From Cichorium intybus (lineage: Eukaryota > Streptophyta > Magnoliopsida > Asterales > Asteraceae), in NCBI GenBank assembly GCA_023525715.1, contig CM042011.1, positions 3,640,066-3,704,065 on the forward strand: DNA of 64,000 nt, written 5' to 3'. The notes beneath the pieces are model-generated. The model was not told where the DNA came from, made no database searches, and saw only the letters and a list, made by a program, of their open reading frames with translations. A program made the translations under genes and the position numbers. This document shows, piece after piece, positions 13,347 through 26,293 of the stretch (the stretch's first letter is position 1; the number at the start of each line of letters is the position of its first letter).

Positions 13347-13350
<4 letters not shown>
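13228..13350. repeat. 28-bp tandem repeat (CGGTTT-rich)
   Basis: Four complete units start at 13228, 13256, 13284 and 13312, and a partial fifth starts at 13340 and runs into the next TA tract. The unit is built from CGGTTT words (CGGTTTCGGTTTATTCGGTT then TGGTTAAT). The period is exactly 28 bp with one to three changes per unit. Confidence 0.9.

Positions 13351-13444
<94 letters not shown>
13350..13444. repeat. (TA)n microsatellite, ~95 bp
   Basis: Pure TA run continuing from the last 28-bp unit. No gene. Confidence 0.97.
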
Positions 13445-13445
<1 letters not shown>

Positions 13446-13589
13446 CGGAAGACAATGTCTTACACATGTAAGATGTCACTAAATAAAAAGAATGATAATA
13501 TAAAATTCTTAGACATTCATTAGTGTCCATATCACTACCAAAGAAAGATAAGATGCTTACACATTTTCCAAATTGATTGTATGTGTCGT

Positions 13590-13815
<226 letters not shown>

Positions 13816-14350
13816 CCCTTGAGTAATTATAATCCTATATATTCCAATCCTACATATTTAAAATATCTTCATGACGAGTTGGAGAGATCATTATCAGTCG
13901 TTTGGAAATTCAACTGAAGATGTATTTTAACTTCCTACAGATCATATATATTTTGTATATTCATTATCTTACTAGTTTGTATTCAAGTCATAATATGTTT
14001 TATATTTGTTTAGGATGACAATTTGCATGAATTAAGTAATTTAATATTGTATTTTATTATCTTCATTTATTAAAAAAAAAATAGCTCGATTAGAATAATT
14101 AGAACAACACTATATTACAACATTTGATGATATAAACGAACAAAACATATAAAAGTGTATTTAAACAAAACGTCAAAAATTAGAAAACTAGTACGTCAAA
14201 AATTAGAAAAATAGTAAATTACAACGTTAAATAATGCAAACGAACAAAACGTAAAAAAATATTTTAAAAAATATATTCGAACGAAACGTCAAAATGTTAA
14301 ATAATTATTTAAATTATAAATACCTAAATAAGTAAATAAAATAAATAAAA

Positions 14351-14353
<3 letters not shown>

Positions 14354-14402
<49 letters not shown>
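14354..14402. repeat. (TA)n microsatellite at the right TIR
   Basis: Short pure TA run abutting the inner edge of the right TIR of the 12906-14477 element, mirroring the run at the left TIR. Confidence 0.95.
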
Positions 14403-14406
<4 letters not shown>

Positions 14407-15200
14407 CTAATATAAAATAAACCCCAATTGATGGGAAATCATATTTTCATAATGAGGGAGTTTTTTTAAGATGACCCTTTTTTAAATTGGTTGATTTTAA
14501 CTTCTAGTAAATGTTATAATTGTATGAAAAAAGGAAAAGGCCATGGGTTACAACTCCATGAAAATTTGTTTACAATTTATACCAAACATGTTATGCAGAT
14601 GATTTAGAAGAAAGATGCTTATTTAGAATACTGATGAACCAATAATTTCGAGGACATCTACAACCACTAATTTTGAGGACATCCGATGTTTCAAAAAATC
14701 AATTTGTTTTTAGGTTAATATTCTCATTTGGTCACTTAACTATCTGGTTTGTGCTTATTTGGTCACTTAACTCTATTTAAGTTATAATAGGTCACAGAAC
14801 TTTTTATTTATTCCCGAAATGGTCACTGTGACCGGCTATAACAGGTCATAGTTACCATATCGGGACAAAGTTAAGTGACCAAATGTGCACAAACCAAAAA
14901 GTTAAGTAACCAAATGTGCACAAACCAAAAAGTTAAGTGACCAAATTCGACCTTAAGCCTAAAAAGAATAATGTAACCCTTCAAAATATAAATGAGTAGC
15001 AAGTCTTTTGAATTCAGATTTACGCCAAAATTATTCAAAGTATTTCTAAAAAAGATTGATCATCAATTTCATTAAGTGAATACTTCAATTTTTTTAAACA
15101 TGAACCGATAGGTTAATCAAATAATAATCTGTGTACAAAGATTCCAGATCTGTATTGTTAATAAACTAAAATGCACAATTTTCAAATTTCGTTATTGCTC

Positions 15201-17105
15201 GGGCAAATTTCATAAAAGACACTAACTTTTCAAAAAAATTCGATTTTGACACTGTGCTATTTTTTTTCAATTAAGTCACTGAGTTTTCAATTTTTCTCAA
15301 TTAAGTCACTATGTTTTTAATTTTGTTTCAATTTTAACCATTTGACCGGTCAACCCGGTAGCCAGCTGACGTGGCATGATGACGTGTCAGTCTTTGATGA
15401 TGCGACGCTGATGTGGCATGCTAACTTGGCACCCGAGTGTCAAAATTGAAACAAAATTGAAAACATAGTGACTTAATTGGAAAAAATTGAAAACTTAGTG
15501 TTTTAATTGAAAAAAATAACACAGTGTCAAAATCAATTTTTTTTTGAAAAATTAGTGTCTTTTTTGGAAATTTTCCTACATTTTTTAGAATGATAAATTT
15601 GTCTCTTTATGTTTTTAGAACGTATAAATATATATATTTTTACAAGTATATTGACGTATTTTATACTTTTAGAAGCATACATACATTTTCATAAGTATAT
15701 ATACGTATTATACTTCTAAAGACGTAAAAACGTATTTATACTTCTAAAGATGTAAAAATATATTTATACTTCTAAAAATGTATTATACTTCTAAAAATAT
15801 AATAATATGTATTTATACATCTAAAGACGTAAAAAACGTATTTATACTTCTAAAAATGTATTATACTTCTAACCGAACAAATTTAAACCAACATAAAAAT
15901 ATATTTATACTTCTAAAAACATAAAAACATAAAAAGACGTATAAAAACATATTTATACAACTAAAAATGTATTATATTTCTAATCGAACGAACATAAACC
16001 AACATAAAAATATGTATTTATACTGCTAAATGAAAAAACATACACGGGCGAACTTAAACCAACATAACGGAACAAATATAAACAAACAAACATAAATTAA
16101 CGAACAAATACTTATTTTTATGTTTTTAGAAATATAAAATACGTTTTTTATATAATCACGTATGATATCAATCAAAAGTATGTTTACAGCGGAAAAATAG
16201 TGAAAACGAACTTAAACCAACATAAACGAATAAACAAACATAAATTAACGAACAAATACTTATTTTTATGTTTTTAGAAATATAAAATATGTTTTGTTTT
16301 GCATATAATCACGTATCGTATCAATTATAAGTATGTTTATAGTGGAAGAATAGTGAAAACAAACTTAAACTAACACAAAAGAACAAACATAAACAAACAA
16401 ACATAAATTAACTAACTAATACTTATTTTTATGTTTTTAGAAATATAAAATACGTTTATTTCGCATATAATCACATATCGGATCAATCAAAAGCATGTTT
16501 ATAATAGAAAAATATCGAGAAAGAGTTTTAAATTCGTTTTATAATACGTATTGTATTGATATATACATGTTTATATGCAGAAAAACGTATTTATATTTTT
16601 AAAAGGATAAAAATACATTTATATATATTTATGACAATGTATCTATTTTCTAAAAATATAAAAATACGTATTTATACTTGTTAAAAAAATACATTTATAC
16701 TTCTAAAAACGTAAAAATACGAATTTATACTTTTAAAAAATGTAGAAAAAGTTCCAAAAAAAGACACTAACTTTAAAAAAAATCGATTTTGACACTTTGT
16801 TATTTTTTTCAATTAAGACACTAAGTTTTCAATTTTTTCCAATTAAGTCACTACCTTTTCAATTTTGACACTTGGATGCCACGTCAGCATGCCACGTCAG
16901 CGTCGCATCATCAAAGTTGACACGTCATCATGCCATGTCAGCTGGCTACCAGGTTGACCGGTCAAATGGTCAAAATTGAAACATAATTGAAAACATAGTG
17001 ACTTAATTAAAAAAAATTAAAAACTTAGTGACTTAATTGAAAAAAATAACACAGTGTCAAAATCGAATTTTTTTGAAAAATTAATGTCTTTTATGAAATT
17101 TGCCC
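15201..17105. mobile_element. Non-autonomous Mutator-like element, 1.9 kb, ~300-bp TIRs
   Basis: Seen: the left end starts GGGCAAATTTCATAAAAGAC at 15201 and the right end is its near complement ending GAAATTTGCCC at 17105. Arms reach about 300 bp and include TTGACCGGTCAA-type and CACGTCAGC-type words. Flanks are TTATTGCTC (15192-15200) and TTATTGTTC (17106-17114), a 9-bp duplication with one mismatch. The interior (about 15590-16740) is a field of short TATACTTCTAAAAA/ACGTATTTATA repeats plus a three-copy tandem block, with no transposase. Its TIR core matches the element at 10707-11662, so this is a longer sibling. Confidence 0.82.
16045..16545. repeat. Three-copy tandem repeat, ~150-160 bp units, inside the MULE
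   Basis: The landmark ATGTTTTTAGAAATATAAAA occurs at 16120, 16268 and 16431 (spacing 148 and 163 bp), each preceded by AACAAACATAAATTAACnAAC-like sequence and followed by CATATAATCACGTAT-like sequence. The units are diverged and AT-rich, with no coding potential. Confidence 0.8.
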
Positions 17106-17114
17106 TTATTGTTC

Positions 17115-19320
17115 TTCAAAGAAATTTCACTAATATTTCCAATTCAATACTACGAACAATCTCATACTTCAGTCACATCATAACCCAATATACCAAAATA
17201 ATTTAGGACTTAATTTGGGAATAAGTTAGATCGGGAGTTCTTGATATAAGATTTGGAATTCGAATGCCATGCATGAAATTGTCAGTTTTCTATCTTGCCA
17301 TAATTAGTTTGTTGTAAATGAGATATTCATTTATCGATTTGAAAGACCAAAATTTTAATATATTAAAGAAAATTTTTTGAAATATGAAGATTGTAATTTT
17401 CAAGTGTCGCAACAAATCGAAGGACCATAGAATTTCATATGATTCAATACGTCCAAAACGATCTTCGACAAAGTATTATTTTTAAGAAAATTTGAAACTA
17501 TAATGTCTAATTTTGCATAGAGAATTTTGAAATTTTTTCTTGAATATCTAAATGGAAAATGAATTGAATAGTGAATTTTATGGAGAGTGTAGAAACTAAG
17601 TATAATAGGACGATACAATCTCCGATTGAATCGGTCTCAATCATTACCCTCGTGAAATTATTGTTACAATTAGATATTTCACTTATAATATTTATATGAC
17701 ATATATAAAAAATAATAACATTGCTGTCAAGCATACTACTGTCATGTCGAGTATGCTATACACGCACACTTCATCCGTTTAAGCCGCTCCCAATCTCGCA
17801 TATGAGGTATCAATCTCTTAGCATGACGTGTAACAAACCCTGTCAACAACCAGAGAATATATCCCAAATCTATATCTAACAAATTAAAAAAAACAAAATA
17901 ATTAATGTTTAAAAAATCACAAATTAATAATAAATAAAAGATAACTAAATTACTTTATTTATTAATTTTTTTTGAAAACCATACCTTGAATGGAAGGAGA
18001 AAACTGGAGAAAAAAAATACTTCAACGTTTTGGGGTTTCTATTCATCGCCAAAATGCCTGTGTATTTTTTTTAATTTTGTTAAAAACATTTGTGCATCTC
18101 TATTTAGTGGTGTTATTGATTTGTAAATGCGTTTCTTATATTTTAACGTAGGACGGAAATTTAAATATACAAATACATAGAATACAGTACATGATGTATC
18201 TAACAATTTGTTCTTATAATTAGCTTAGTTATAAGTGTCGATAGTAATCACACTATGATGTTGTTAGAATTGTTAAACATACAGTGACTTGATTACCCTC
18301 AATAACATACCTTTGTCAATCTTTTTTAACACACAATTTTAGCATACACCTAACCTAGTAAATAAACATAATTTTAGACATATTGTCATTCTCTAAATCT
18401 TTCAAAATTTCTTTAGATATATCGGGAGCAAAATTTTAATTCTGATGGAAATTATAAAAGCATAGACATTTATTAATTCCAAGTGGTGACCAAAATCAAA
18501 TAACCAAATGTCGACTCTCTAATTATTATCCTTTTTCTTGTGATACTATCATCTTCTTCAACTAGCTTAGTTATTTCAACCCCTTATATAAAAGTCTTGG
18601 CTATAATTCTGACCATGTTTTTTAATATTTATTTTGATTTAGGTTCATTTCTTGTCGTCGGTTTCAGAAATATGTAAATTTTCGTCGACATCGATTTAAA
18701 ATAATTTCTATAATTATTTAACTGATCTCATTATGTTTCACCCAATGATATAACTAAATCCACGTCAACAAGCGGCTCGAATATTGTTTCTTGAGAATTC
18801 ATAAAAAAATAGTATGTTGATATACCATTTACATTTTCGTTTCTCCTTTTTCTAGTTGTAATATGATAAACATTCAAAAGAGAAAAATAATGAAATTTTA
18901 ATGAGGTCATATTTACTTCAAACTTAAGTAAACATATGAGAAGAGGTTGGTTTGATACCTAATCAAAGATAGAGACACCCCTCCTTAATTATCCTTTTGG
19001 AATTGATACTCCTCTATTTCCCTAGTCAACGCGACCATTAACAAAAGTCCACAAAATATACAAAAAACAGATATACAAATATTCGTTTCTTAAAATTTAC
19101 AATTAGATTCTTAGAGTGGAAGGTGTTGATTTTTCTCATAAAATATTGGTCGATATCCAACAAGTTGATGTTGATTACTTATATTGACCAAGACTGGAAA
19201 TAACGTTTGAACTTTGGAGTGGTTTGGACCAATGTATATTGATAAGAATTCGGCCGTGGAATCTGTCAACAGCCCAATCACTTCTCCTCATATTCACGAG
19301 CCGACCAGCCCACTATATGT
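17115..19320. other. AT-rich intergenic DNA
   Basis: I see no gene, RNA gene or paired transposon termini. The short minus-strand frames at 17400-17734 show no family features. Probably old decayed repeat sequence. Confidence 0.4.
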
Positions 19321-19323
19321 ATA

Positions 19324-19500
19324 TAGCATCATGGGCTCCTGGTTAACTGGGTAAGGCCTAGCCCAATTGTGTTAGTATTATTGTAAATGTTGTATTACTG
19401 TATTATATTGTAGCATCATGGGCTCCTGGTTAATTAGGATAGGCCTATACAATTAACTGGAAGCTCATGATGCTAAAATACAGTAATACAACGGTACAAT
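19324..19500. repeat. Direct copy plus long imperfect hairpin
   Basis: A word TAGCATCATGGGCTCCTGGT occurs at 19324 and 19411. The second copy lies in the left arm of a hairpin. Arm 19380-19436 (ATTGTAAATGTTGTATTACT then TAGCATCATGGGC) pairs with 19451-19500 (GCTCATGATGCTA then AGTAATACAAC), leaving a 14-base loop. It may be a small MITE relic or a hairpin-forming transcript. No known miRNA sequence was recognised. Confidence 0.7.
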
Positions 19501-19959
19501 AATGCTAATAGTTATGCGGCATCAGGCTTCTTCGCTGCTTTTTCTAGTTCGGATTTGAATATTTTAAATTGTAGCCGCAGATTATTATGAAGCTTTTCCA
19601 AGAATAATGTGATTTTGGAAAGATAAAGCAAATGATGTTCAAAGTACTTTGGATATTGTGTCGGCTTGTGGTTTTGCATTATCAATTCACAAAGTAAAAT
19701 GGAGAAGGCTGTTAAAAGGTCACGTATATAAAAAATGTTGTCAATGAATTGTTTAACTTTATATATTTATGGTATTAAAGGAGTAGAGAAAAGAACTTGA
19801 ACTTGGGCTCTTTGTAGAGATAATAAATTACATGAATTTCTCAGGAGTTCAAAAGAGTCTCGTATGACAATAATGGATATATCTATGTTATATAGTATTG
19901 GGGAAACACCGACTTTCGATTTTGCGGTTAGTACAACGCAAGGTCCATTTGGATATCAT

Positions 19960-21552
19960 ATGTGAGATTTATGACGATGTAAAAATATTGAAAATATGGA
20001 ACCAAATGCTGAAATATTTTAACGCATTTTAATTAAGGGGCATTTTGGACTTTTTGCAAAACATGACCTGGTCAAAATCAGGGATTGAAACATAGTTCGC
20101 GCATTTCTTTCTAATGGCTCCTTTTGTGCGTAAATCAGAAATCATGAAAAGGACTTGGGAGCTTCACATCTCCGACCAAAAAATCAAAAACACACACACC
20201 CTTGTGTGTGTGATTCAAGAAAAACGAGAGGGATAAAAGACGAGACTGAGACCAGTTAAGGTCTTTATGGGTTACAATTTCAATCAGATCAAGACAGAGG
20301 GACAAGATAGTTGAAACTTGAAAGGAAGTGAGGCAAAGAAACGGGAAGCGGCAGTGCCACTGCTGGGCGGCGACGGTTGGTCATTGGCGGTGGCTGGTGG
20401 CCTCAGATGCCCTGTTAGTCCGATTTCATGCTAACAAGCTCCAATTATTCTGAAATCTACAATGATTGTCATATTTTTAAAGGTGAGATTATGAACACCC
20501 TAGTTGAAATCCTAAAATTATGGAATAATTTGGATGCATGTTGGAATCAGAAATAGTGCTAGTTGTTATATCTCCAAAATTGGATTTAAAATAATATATG
20601 GATGGTATTGTATGATTGTTTAGTTGGAATTTTTTGAATGCATGATAAATATTTGTGTAAAGGCTTGAAGAACACTTGAGTCAAATTGGAACCTTGGTAT
20701 TGAGTTGTTGAATTGATTGATGCATGTATAAATTAGGGCTAATTTTTTTATTGAATATTATACAATAAGTGTTATAACATCATAGATTATATTATTGGTA
20801 CTTAAGAATTGAAATGCATGTTGAAGACTTGTTTGGAGATGTTAAAGTCAAAACTTCTTCTCTAATTTTGGAGTCAAAGTATCTATAAATTATAGCTATA
20901 TGATGTTTTGCATGGTATTTCTTAAATGTATCATTATAAAGTGTTTGAGAGTATCAAGAACACTTGGTGTTAAGTTAGAATGTTAAAAAAGGATAAAAAA
21001 ACACGTTGTTGATAATTTGAGAAATTAAACAAAATTGACTTTTATATTAGCCTAACTTTGGGACATTATATTTAAACGGTATATATTGAAAATTTAGATT
21101 TCCAAGATCAAGTACTATGTGAAGGTGGTTAAAGTTTAAAGTTGAATTTCTGTGTTATGGGTGTGTATGTTGTTAATAAGTGAAGCATGACAACATATGT
21201 TAAACAAAAGTCATGATATTTTGAATTCTTTACATAACTTATGCAAGAAACGGATGTAAATGGTTGATGTATTTTTTTGGAGTTTTCTAACATTTGTTGG
21301 AATTGGAACGAAATCAAGGATTCCAACATTTAATGAACAACATAATAGAATTAAACTAGTGTGGAACAAAGACTTAGTAAATAACAAGAAAATTTTGGTA
21401 AATTAGACCGAAATTGAAATTCCACCTTTGATGGGACAATTAGTATGTATAAAAATAGTGTAAAAGAGGACATAAAAATAAATGGAACGAAACTTATGAC
21501 GTGTCGGGAATATATTTGAGTCAAGCAAATGAGAAATAATTTTTTTCATAAC
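19960..21552 (+). other. Probable old LTR-like repeat, left part (interrupted by Athila)
   Basis: This stretch and the one at 37874-39070 were contiguous before the Athila-like element inserted (shared ATAAC at both borders). Neither has coding features. The style (5' leader-like CT/GA-rich part at about 20160-20420, AT-rich middle, then CTACTGAGGTGAGTACATG and a tandem array after the insertion) resembles gypsy LTRs of the kind at 52227-61633. I could not find its own ends, so this is tentative. A small perfect hairpin, CACACACAC/CCTT/GTGTGTGTG, lies near 20190-20212. Confidence 0.3.
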
Positions 21553-22650
21553 TGACACGTGCAGAGGTCGTCGTGCGGTCAAAAATAAGAGAAAACCTAA
21601 CACACACACACACACTAGTATAGCGGCAGTCAGGGTCGATCCACAGGAGCTTCGTGGTTAGACTAGATGAGAGATTACCAACTAGTAGTGTCACAGCTAC
21701 AGTCGGAGGATCTGGTTTCTATCTTCCTAATCACTAGCAATGCTCAAACACACTCAAGCCAAGCTAAGCTAAGCTCAAATGACCTAGTCACTTTCTGAAA
21801 TCAGAAGTACATCTCTGAATCAGAAGCAATCAAAGACATCCAAACTAGCAAAACCAAGCAAAGCATAAACTAGCCGCTAACTAAAGTTCTACTGAACAGT
21901 TAATAGCCAAGGTTTAATGCTTACCAAATAACCTAATTAGCTACTGATTTCAGCTAAAAAAACAGTCCCAAAAAGGTCCAAACACAATTCAATAACCAAA
22001 ACCAAACACAAACATCCAAAACATCGAAATACCAACATTAAATGTAACCGAATGATTTTATTCACCAAAACTGAATTCCAAACATTCAAACAGTAACCAA
22101 ATGTTGCTAAAACAGAAACGTAAGTGCTCAAAGTCAGTGGTTGTCACTCCCAAAGACTTTAGCTACAAAAACTACTTGCTACTAAAAGGAAATTAAATTC
22201 AAAAACATAAAATACCAATTAAGAGTCTTCTGAAACGAAATCCTGGAGTCAAAGAGCTTCAAGGTCGATTTTACACCCGGTCTTTGCTAGGGTTTTCAGC
22301 TGGAAATGCCTCTATTTATAGTTGCAAATTTCCCGTGACTGCGCCGTGCAGAAGTGAAATCCGCGGCGCGCGTACTTATCCGATCCCCGTTTTTTCGTCA
22401 TTTGAATATGTTCCACCGCCTTAAGCCCGCGTCGCGCAGATGAGATATCCGCGGCGCGCGTACGAGTTCTCTTGATTTTTCATTCTTCCCAAACTTCTTC
22501 CTTTTGCACGCTTTTAGTCCCTGTTTCCATTCTTTTTCTCCAAACAAGTCCTGGCACGAAAAGTGAGAATACCCATACATATTTGATATAATTTTATCAA
22601 GAACAGGGCTCAACAACGCCTAAAATACTTGATATCACTAGGCGTTGTCA
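21553..22650 (-). repeat. 3' LTR of the Athila-like element
   Basis: 1098 bp, nearly identical to 36782-37873. Read on the minus strand it begins TGACAACGCC and ends in TGTCA. It contains CGCGGCGCGCGT words and a (CA)n run near 21602-21615 that is longer than in the other copy. Confidence 0.95.
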
Positions 22651-22664
22651 AACACCCCACACTT
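22651..22664 (-). other. Polypurine tract of the Athila-like element
   Basis: On the minus strand AAGTGTGGGGTGTT lies immediately before the 3' LTR. A purine-rich tract at this place primes plus-strand DNA synthesis. The AAGTGTGGGG form is familiar from Athila elements. Confidence 0.75.
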
Positions 22665-23672
22665 GTGCCTTGCTTGTCCCCAAGCAAGAGAGTTTTTAAC
22701 AAATCATAATAAATAATCAAACAATTTTTGACTGTGTTTAGTTTCAAAGTTTATTGCTCTATGAGGTAGAGTGGAATAGTTCGCGAAAACATAATTGAAT
22801 TGTTCTTTGGAATTCATGGCTTTCTAGAGAACCCTTGATTACAAACTTTCTGTCTACAATGAAGTGTACTTACTCATTCAGATTCTAAAGGCCATTAAAG
22901 AATTGTCCATGACTTTCGATGTTGTCCGTGTAGCGAGCTTTCAGAAATACCATCCCAGACCAGACGATCTTAGGTGGTAAGGTGCGTAAGGTCCACCCAT
23001 TTTAGACCTACCGGCTCGAACAACAAAGGCCACTTAGTGACAGTTCCTTCCTAAATTCCAATCTTAAAACAGCTCAATCTTCTAAACTCGTAAAACTCAA
23101 CTTATTTGACTAACTAATAGCATGATCACAAATAAATAGTATCTCTTGAAAAATACTAATGCTATCACAATCACAAACCATTCATTTCAAAATTGCAATT
23201 TATCAAAAATTTTGAAAAATATTGCTAAAAATTGAAAAATTGATCATTTCTGCAAAAATTTCAAAAAAAAAAATCTCTTTCGACCGTCCACACCCCACAC
23301 TTAAAACCGTACAACGTCCCCGTTGTACAAATTTTATTTCAAAATAAGGGAGAAAGAGTTACCCCTTTTGGACGATAGACTGCTTGGTGCTCAATATCAC
23401 AGATATAATTGCGTACAGATGGATCCTCGATTTCGTATTCTGGAGTTGTAGCACTACAGTAAACACGCCGGTGGTCGAGATAAGTGGAGGGGGCACGGTG
23501 ACCCCACACTTGTCTGAGACAACTCCTTCTCAATTTGGTATGTCATGCATAACTTAACAAACAAATTAAAAACAAACAAACAAATAAATATGAACAGAAA
23601 TATACAGTAGAGGTGTCATAAGTTTATACATATATTCTAAAAAATAAAAAGAAAGAAAAAGAAAAAGATACA
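22665..23672. other. Non-coding 3' region of the Athila-like element
   Basis: Between the ATHILA-type ORF and the purine tract I see no coding features. The part at 22665-23300 is AT-rich with repeated ACCCCACACTT words. Position and composition fit the untranslated 3' region of Athila elements. Confidence 0.5.
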
Positions 23673-24978
23673 TCAATCACTGCCAGGCGGCCTGGAGGGT
23701 CCGGCCTCATGATCGTGAGCCCTGGCTGGGAATGGTCGGGGACGTCGGCCCTGCTGAGTGGCCAAATCCAAAAGTACCTCCCCGATCCATGCCAACTGAT
23801 CCTCAATCCAGGCAACCCTGGCTGCCAGGTCCTCCTGATGTGGCTCTGTCAGGGCTGCGGGCTCTGGCTCTGGCCTCCTGCGTCTCCTGGCAGGCTGGGC
23901 ATACGCGGGCTGAGGTGCCTGAGGAGGCTCGGTCGGGGCCCGGATGTACTGCCCCGGACGCTGCAGCTTAATGAGCCGCATCCTCTCCAAGGTGCGTGCT
24001 GTAGTGCGCGATGGAGGCAGTGCAGTTAAAAAAGCTGCCACGGGGCAGTAAGGATGCCATAGGAACGGGCCAGGCGGGTAATGAAATACCCCTGGCTAAT
24101 GGGCTGCTGGTGGAGGCGCCGGAAGAGTGGGTGGAGAGAGCGATCGCAAGGGCGAAGGGGAGATGGAGGAACCGGGACGGGTCGAGGAGAGCCCATAGAA
24201 ATGTCATGTCGTCCCCAGACACCTTCTCGCCTCCCTCCCGCTGCATGATGGAGGTGGAGACCATACGGTGCATGAGGCGGTGAAGTGGATCGCGTAGGTG
24301 GCTCTCCCTCGAGGTCCCTGCCTCGTACCTGACGTTGGACAATGGCGTCCAAATCTCCATGTTGGGAGCCCGCTTCAGCTCCCCCTGAATGCACGACCCG
24401 AAGAACCGGGTGAAGTAACGGTGCTGGAGGCCTGCTGGAGTGTATAAGCCCACTCTTCTCCTGAACTCCCGGAGGTTGCACTCCCTGTGCTCACCTCCCA
24501 AACGAAAGCGTACCAGCCTGGAACGTGGGTCCCCTGCCCGAGGTGCGAACTGGACAGTGGATATGAACTCTAGTAGCAGCTCCGTATAGACCACGTCCTC
24601 GTCTGTGGCCATAATCCTGTCCCAGCCACGGCATGTAAATGATGCCTCCTCATGGGTCCAGCTGCGATGTAAGAACGGCTCGATCGCACCCCATAGCCCT
24701 GCATCCCTCAGAATATCTCGATCGATGACTGTCGCCTCAAGGACCCGGCGACGAGTCAATGCATCCCTCCGCGAGGTATACTCCACTGAACTGGCAAGCT
24801 CTACGGGGAACTGGAGGAAGGGGTGGTCCAATCTGAACATCACCTGCAAAAGGAAACACATAGCACGAAACAAAAAAAAAATTTGCAAAATTAGTCCTTT
24901 TCTTCCCAGCCGCACCGTGGCGCGGCCCATGAGCAAGGGCGCGGCGCGGCGTGCGGCTGTTTCCAAACCCCGAATCAA
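23673..24978 (-). pseudogene. ATHILA-type ORF (post-pol position), frameshifted
   Basis: The minus-strand frame 24978-23968 (336 codons) contains segments typical of the ATHILA ORF-1 family: VVYTELLLEFISTVQF, RFRLGGEHRECNLREFRRRV, GLYTPAGL, RDPLHRLMHRMVSTSI and GDDMTFLWALLDP. Near 24110-24040 the family-like reading moves to a second frame (GYFITRLARSYGIL) and then to a third. The third runs on to 23673 as a Pro/Arg-rich tail with ARVAWIEDQLAWIGEVLL, so at least two frameshifts have broken it. Known: the family lies downstream of pol in Athila elements. Its function is unknown and an envelope-like role has been proposed. No membrane segment is obvious in this copy. The region is far more GC-rich than its surroundings. 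Confidence 0.75.
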
Positions 24979-25601
24979 TCTCCTGATTTAACATGCTAAA
25001 TCTCAATATAATCATACCACAAGATAGTCTAGGTGCCGACTAGCTCATCTAGGGTCTCCATTTGGCAAAACAAACACCCTATAAGCTAGCATTAGTGATT
25101 CTAAGTGTTGAACTATTTTAGACAAATCACTAAAATTAACTACCTATTCGCTAGTTTTAACGAGTAATAGATAGTTAGAATGGCATACCTTGGTAGTGGG
25201 AACAAAATGAGCAAGAAAAATTGCAAGAGAATTTCGATAATCAGAGCTCCGAGTCGCGTGTGGGTCGTGTGAGCCGCGTCTTACCTTATAAAGGAGAAAA
25301 TCGACTGATCGTTTACCGCGTCGCGGGTTTACGCTTTGCGCGTCGCGCGTGTCACCAAATCAACCCCTGCGCATCGGGTTGGTTTACGATCCCGCGTCGC
25401 GTAATTCAAATACCCGCGGCGCGGACTTCAAAAATTTCAAAACTTCTCAAATGACCCCACACTTATTTCAAACCACTAGTACCTGCAAAAAGATTGATGT
25501 ATTTTTGTATTTTATTCAAAGAAATATGTCCTAACTTATGACACGATGGGTTGCCTCCCAACAAGCGCTAAGTTTAACGTCTTCAGCCAGACGTACTACT
25601 C
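24979..25601. other. Spacer between pro remnant and ATHILA ORF
   Basis: Non-coding in this copy. Near 25540-25575 it holds the complement of AGCGCTTGTTGGGAGGCAAC, a motif I know from the junction after pol in Athila-like elements. Its presence directly after the protease remnant shows that the RT-RNase H-integrase block has been lost or was never there. Confidence 0.6.
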
Positions 25602-26293
25602 CTAAGCTGCATCTTCTTCTTCCTCTTGACCCTTTGATGGCATCTGCTGGTATTCTGGCATGAAATTGTTGGCCATCATTGTCACGAGAGATGTGAGTTG
25701 AGTCATACGATCACTCACACCGCTGATCCATTGTTGTTGAGATTTCAATAGCTCAAAAACATTCGCCTCTCGTTGTCTGGATTCCTTTTCATATTGCTGG
25801 TGCCTTGCTTCCATCATCTCTATCATGTCCAGTAGTTGTTCTTTGTCGATGGTGGACAACGGGTGGTCCTTGGTCTCTTTTAGAATCTCTTCTTTTCCTC
25901 CTTCCCCCGTTCGCGTCCAGATCTTTTCCTTACTCCTAATTCCTGGCTCCATTAATGTTTCCCTATCTACTTGTTTGCTGTTTTCTTCTGAAGGTAATGA
26001 TATCGGGTTCCCAAACATATTCAACCTTCTTTTCCTGGTCCCGAAGAAAATGTCCATGTCTCCAGTCTTGCAATCGATCACTGAACCAGCAGTAGCTAAT
26101 AATGGACGCCCTAAGATGAGTGCAGGCGCATCGTCCAGACTCTCATATTCCATGACCAGAAAATCCACGGGATAGATGGACGCCCTAAGATGTCTCCAAT
26201 CTTGCAATCGATCACTCAACCTTCTTTTCCTGGTCCCGAAGAAAATGTCCATGTCTCCAGTCTTGCAATCGATCACTGAACCAGCAGTAGCTA
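25602..26293 (-). pseudogene. Retropepsin C-terminal fragment with coiled tail
   Basis: The minus-strand frame reads through YPVDFLVMEYESLDDAPALI then LGRPLLATAGSVIDCKTGD, the C-terminal ILGRPFLAT-type region of a gypsy aspartic protease. The catalytic DTG part is absent, removed at the junction with the nested LTR near 26293. After protease the frame does not enter RT. It continues into about 110 residues rich in Glu, Lys and Gln (LLDMIEMMEARHQQYEKESR) and ends at EEEEDAA. That tail looks like a coiled coil from the gag side of a related element. A block of the protease is repeated (see 26022-26297). It is a deleted, rearranged gene. Confidence 0.72.

Noticed and set aside
23709..24029. Plus-strand open frames opposite the ATHILA ORF
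   Set aside because: GC-rich antisense shadows of the minus-strand ORF with family similarity.
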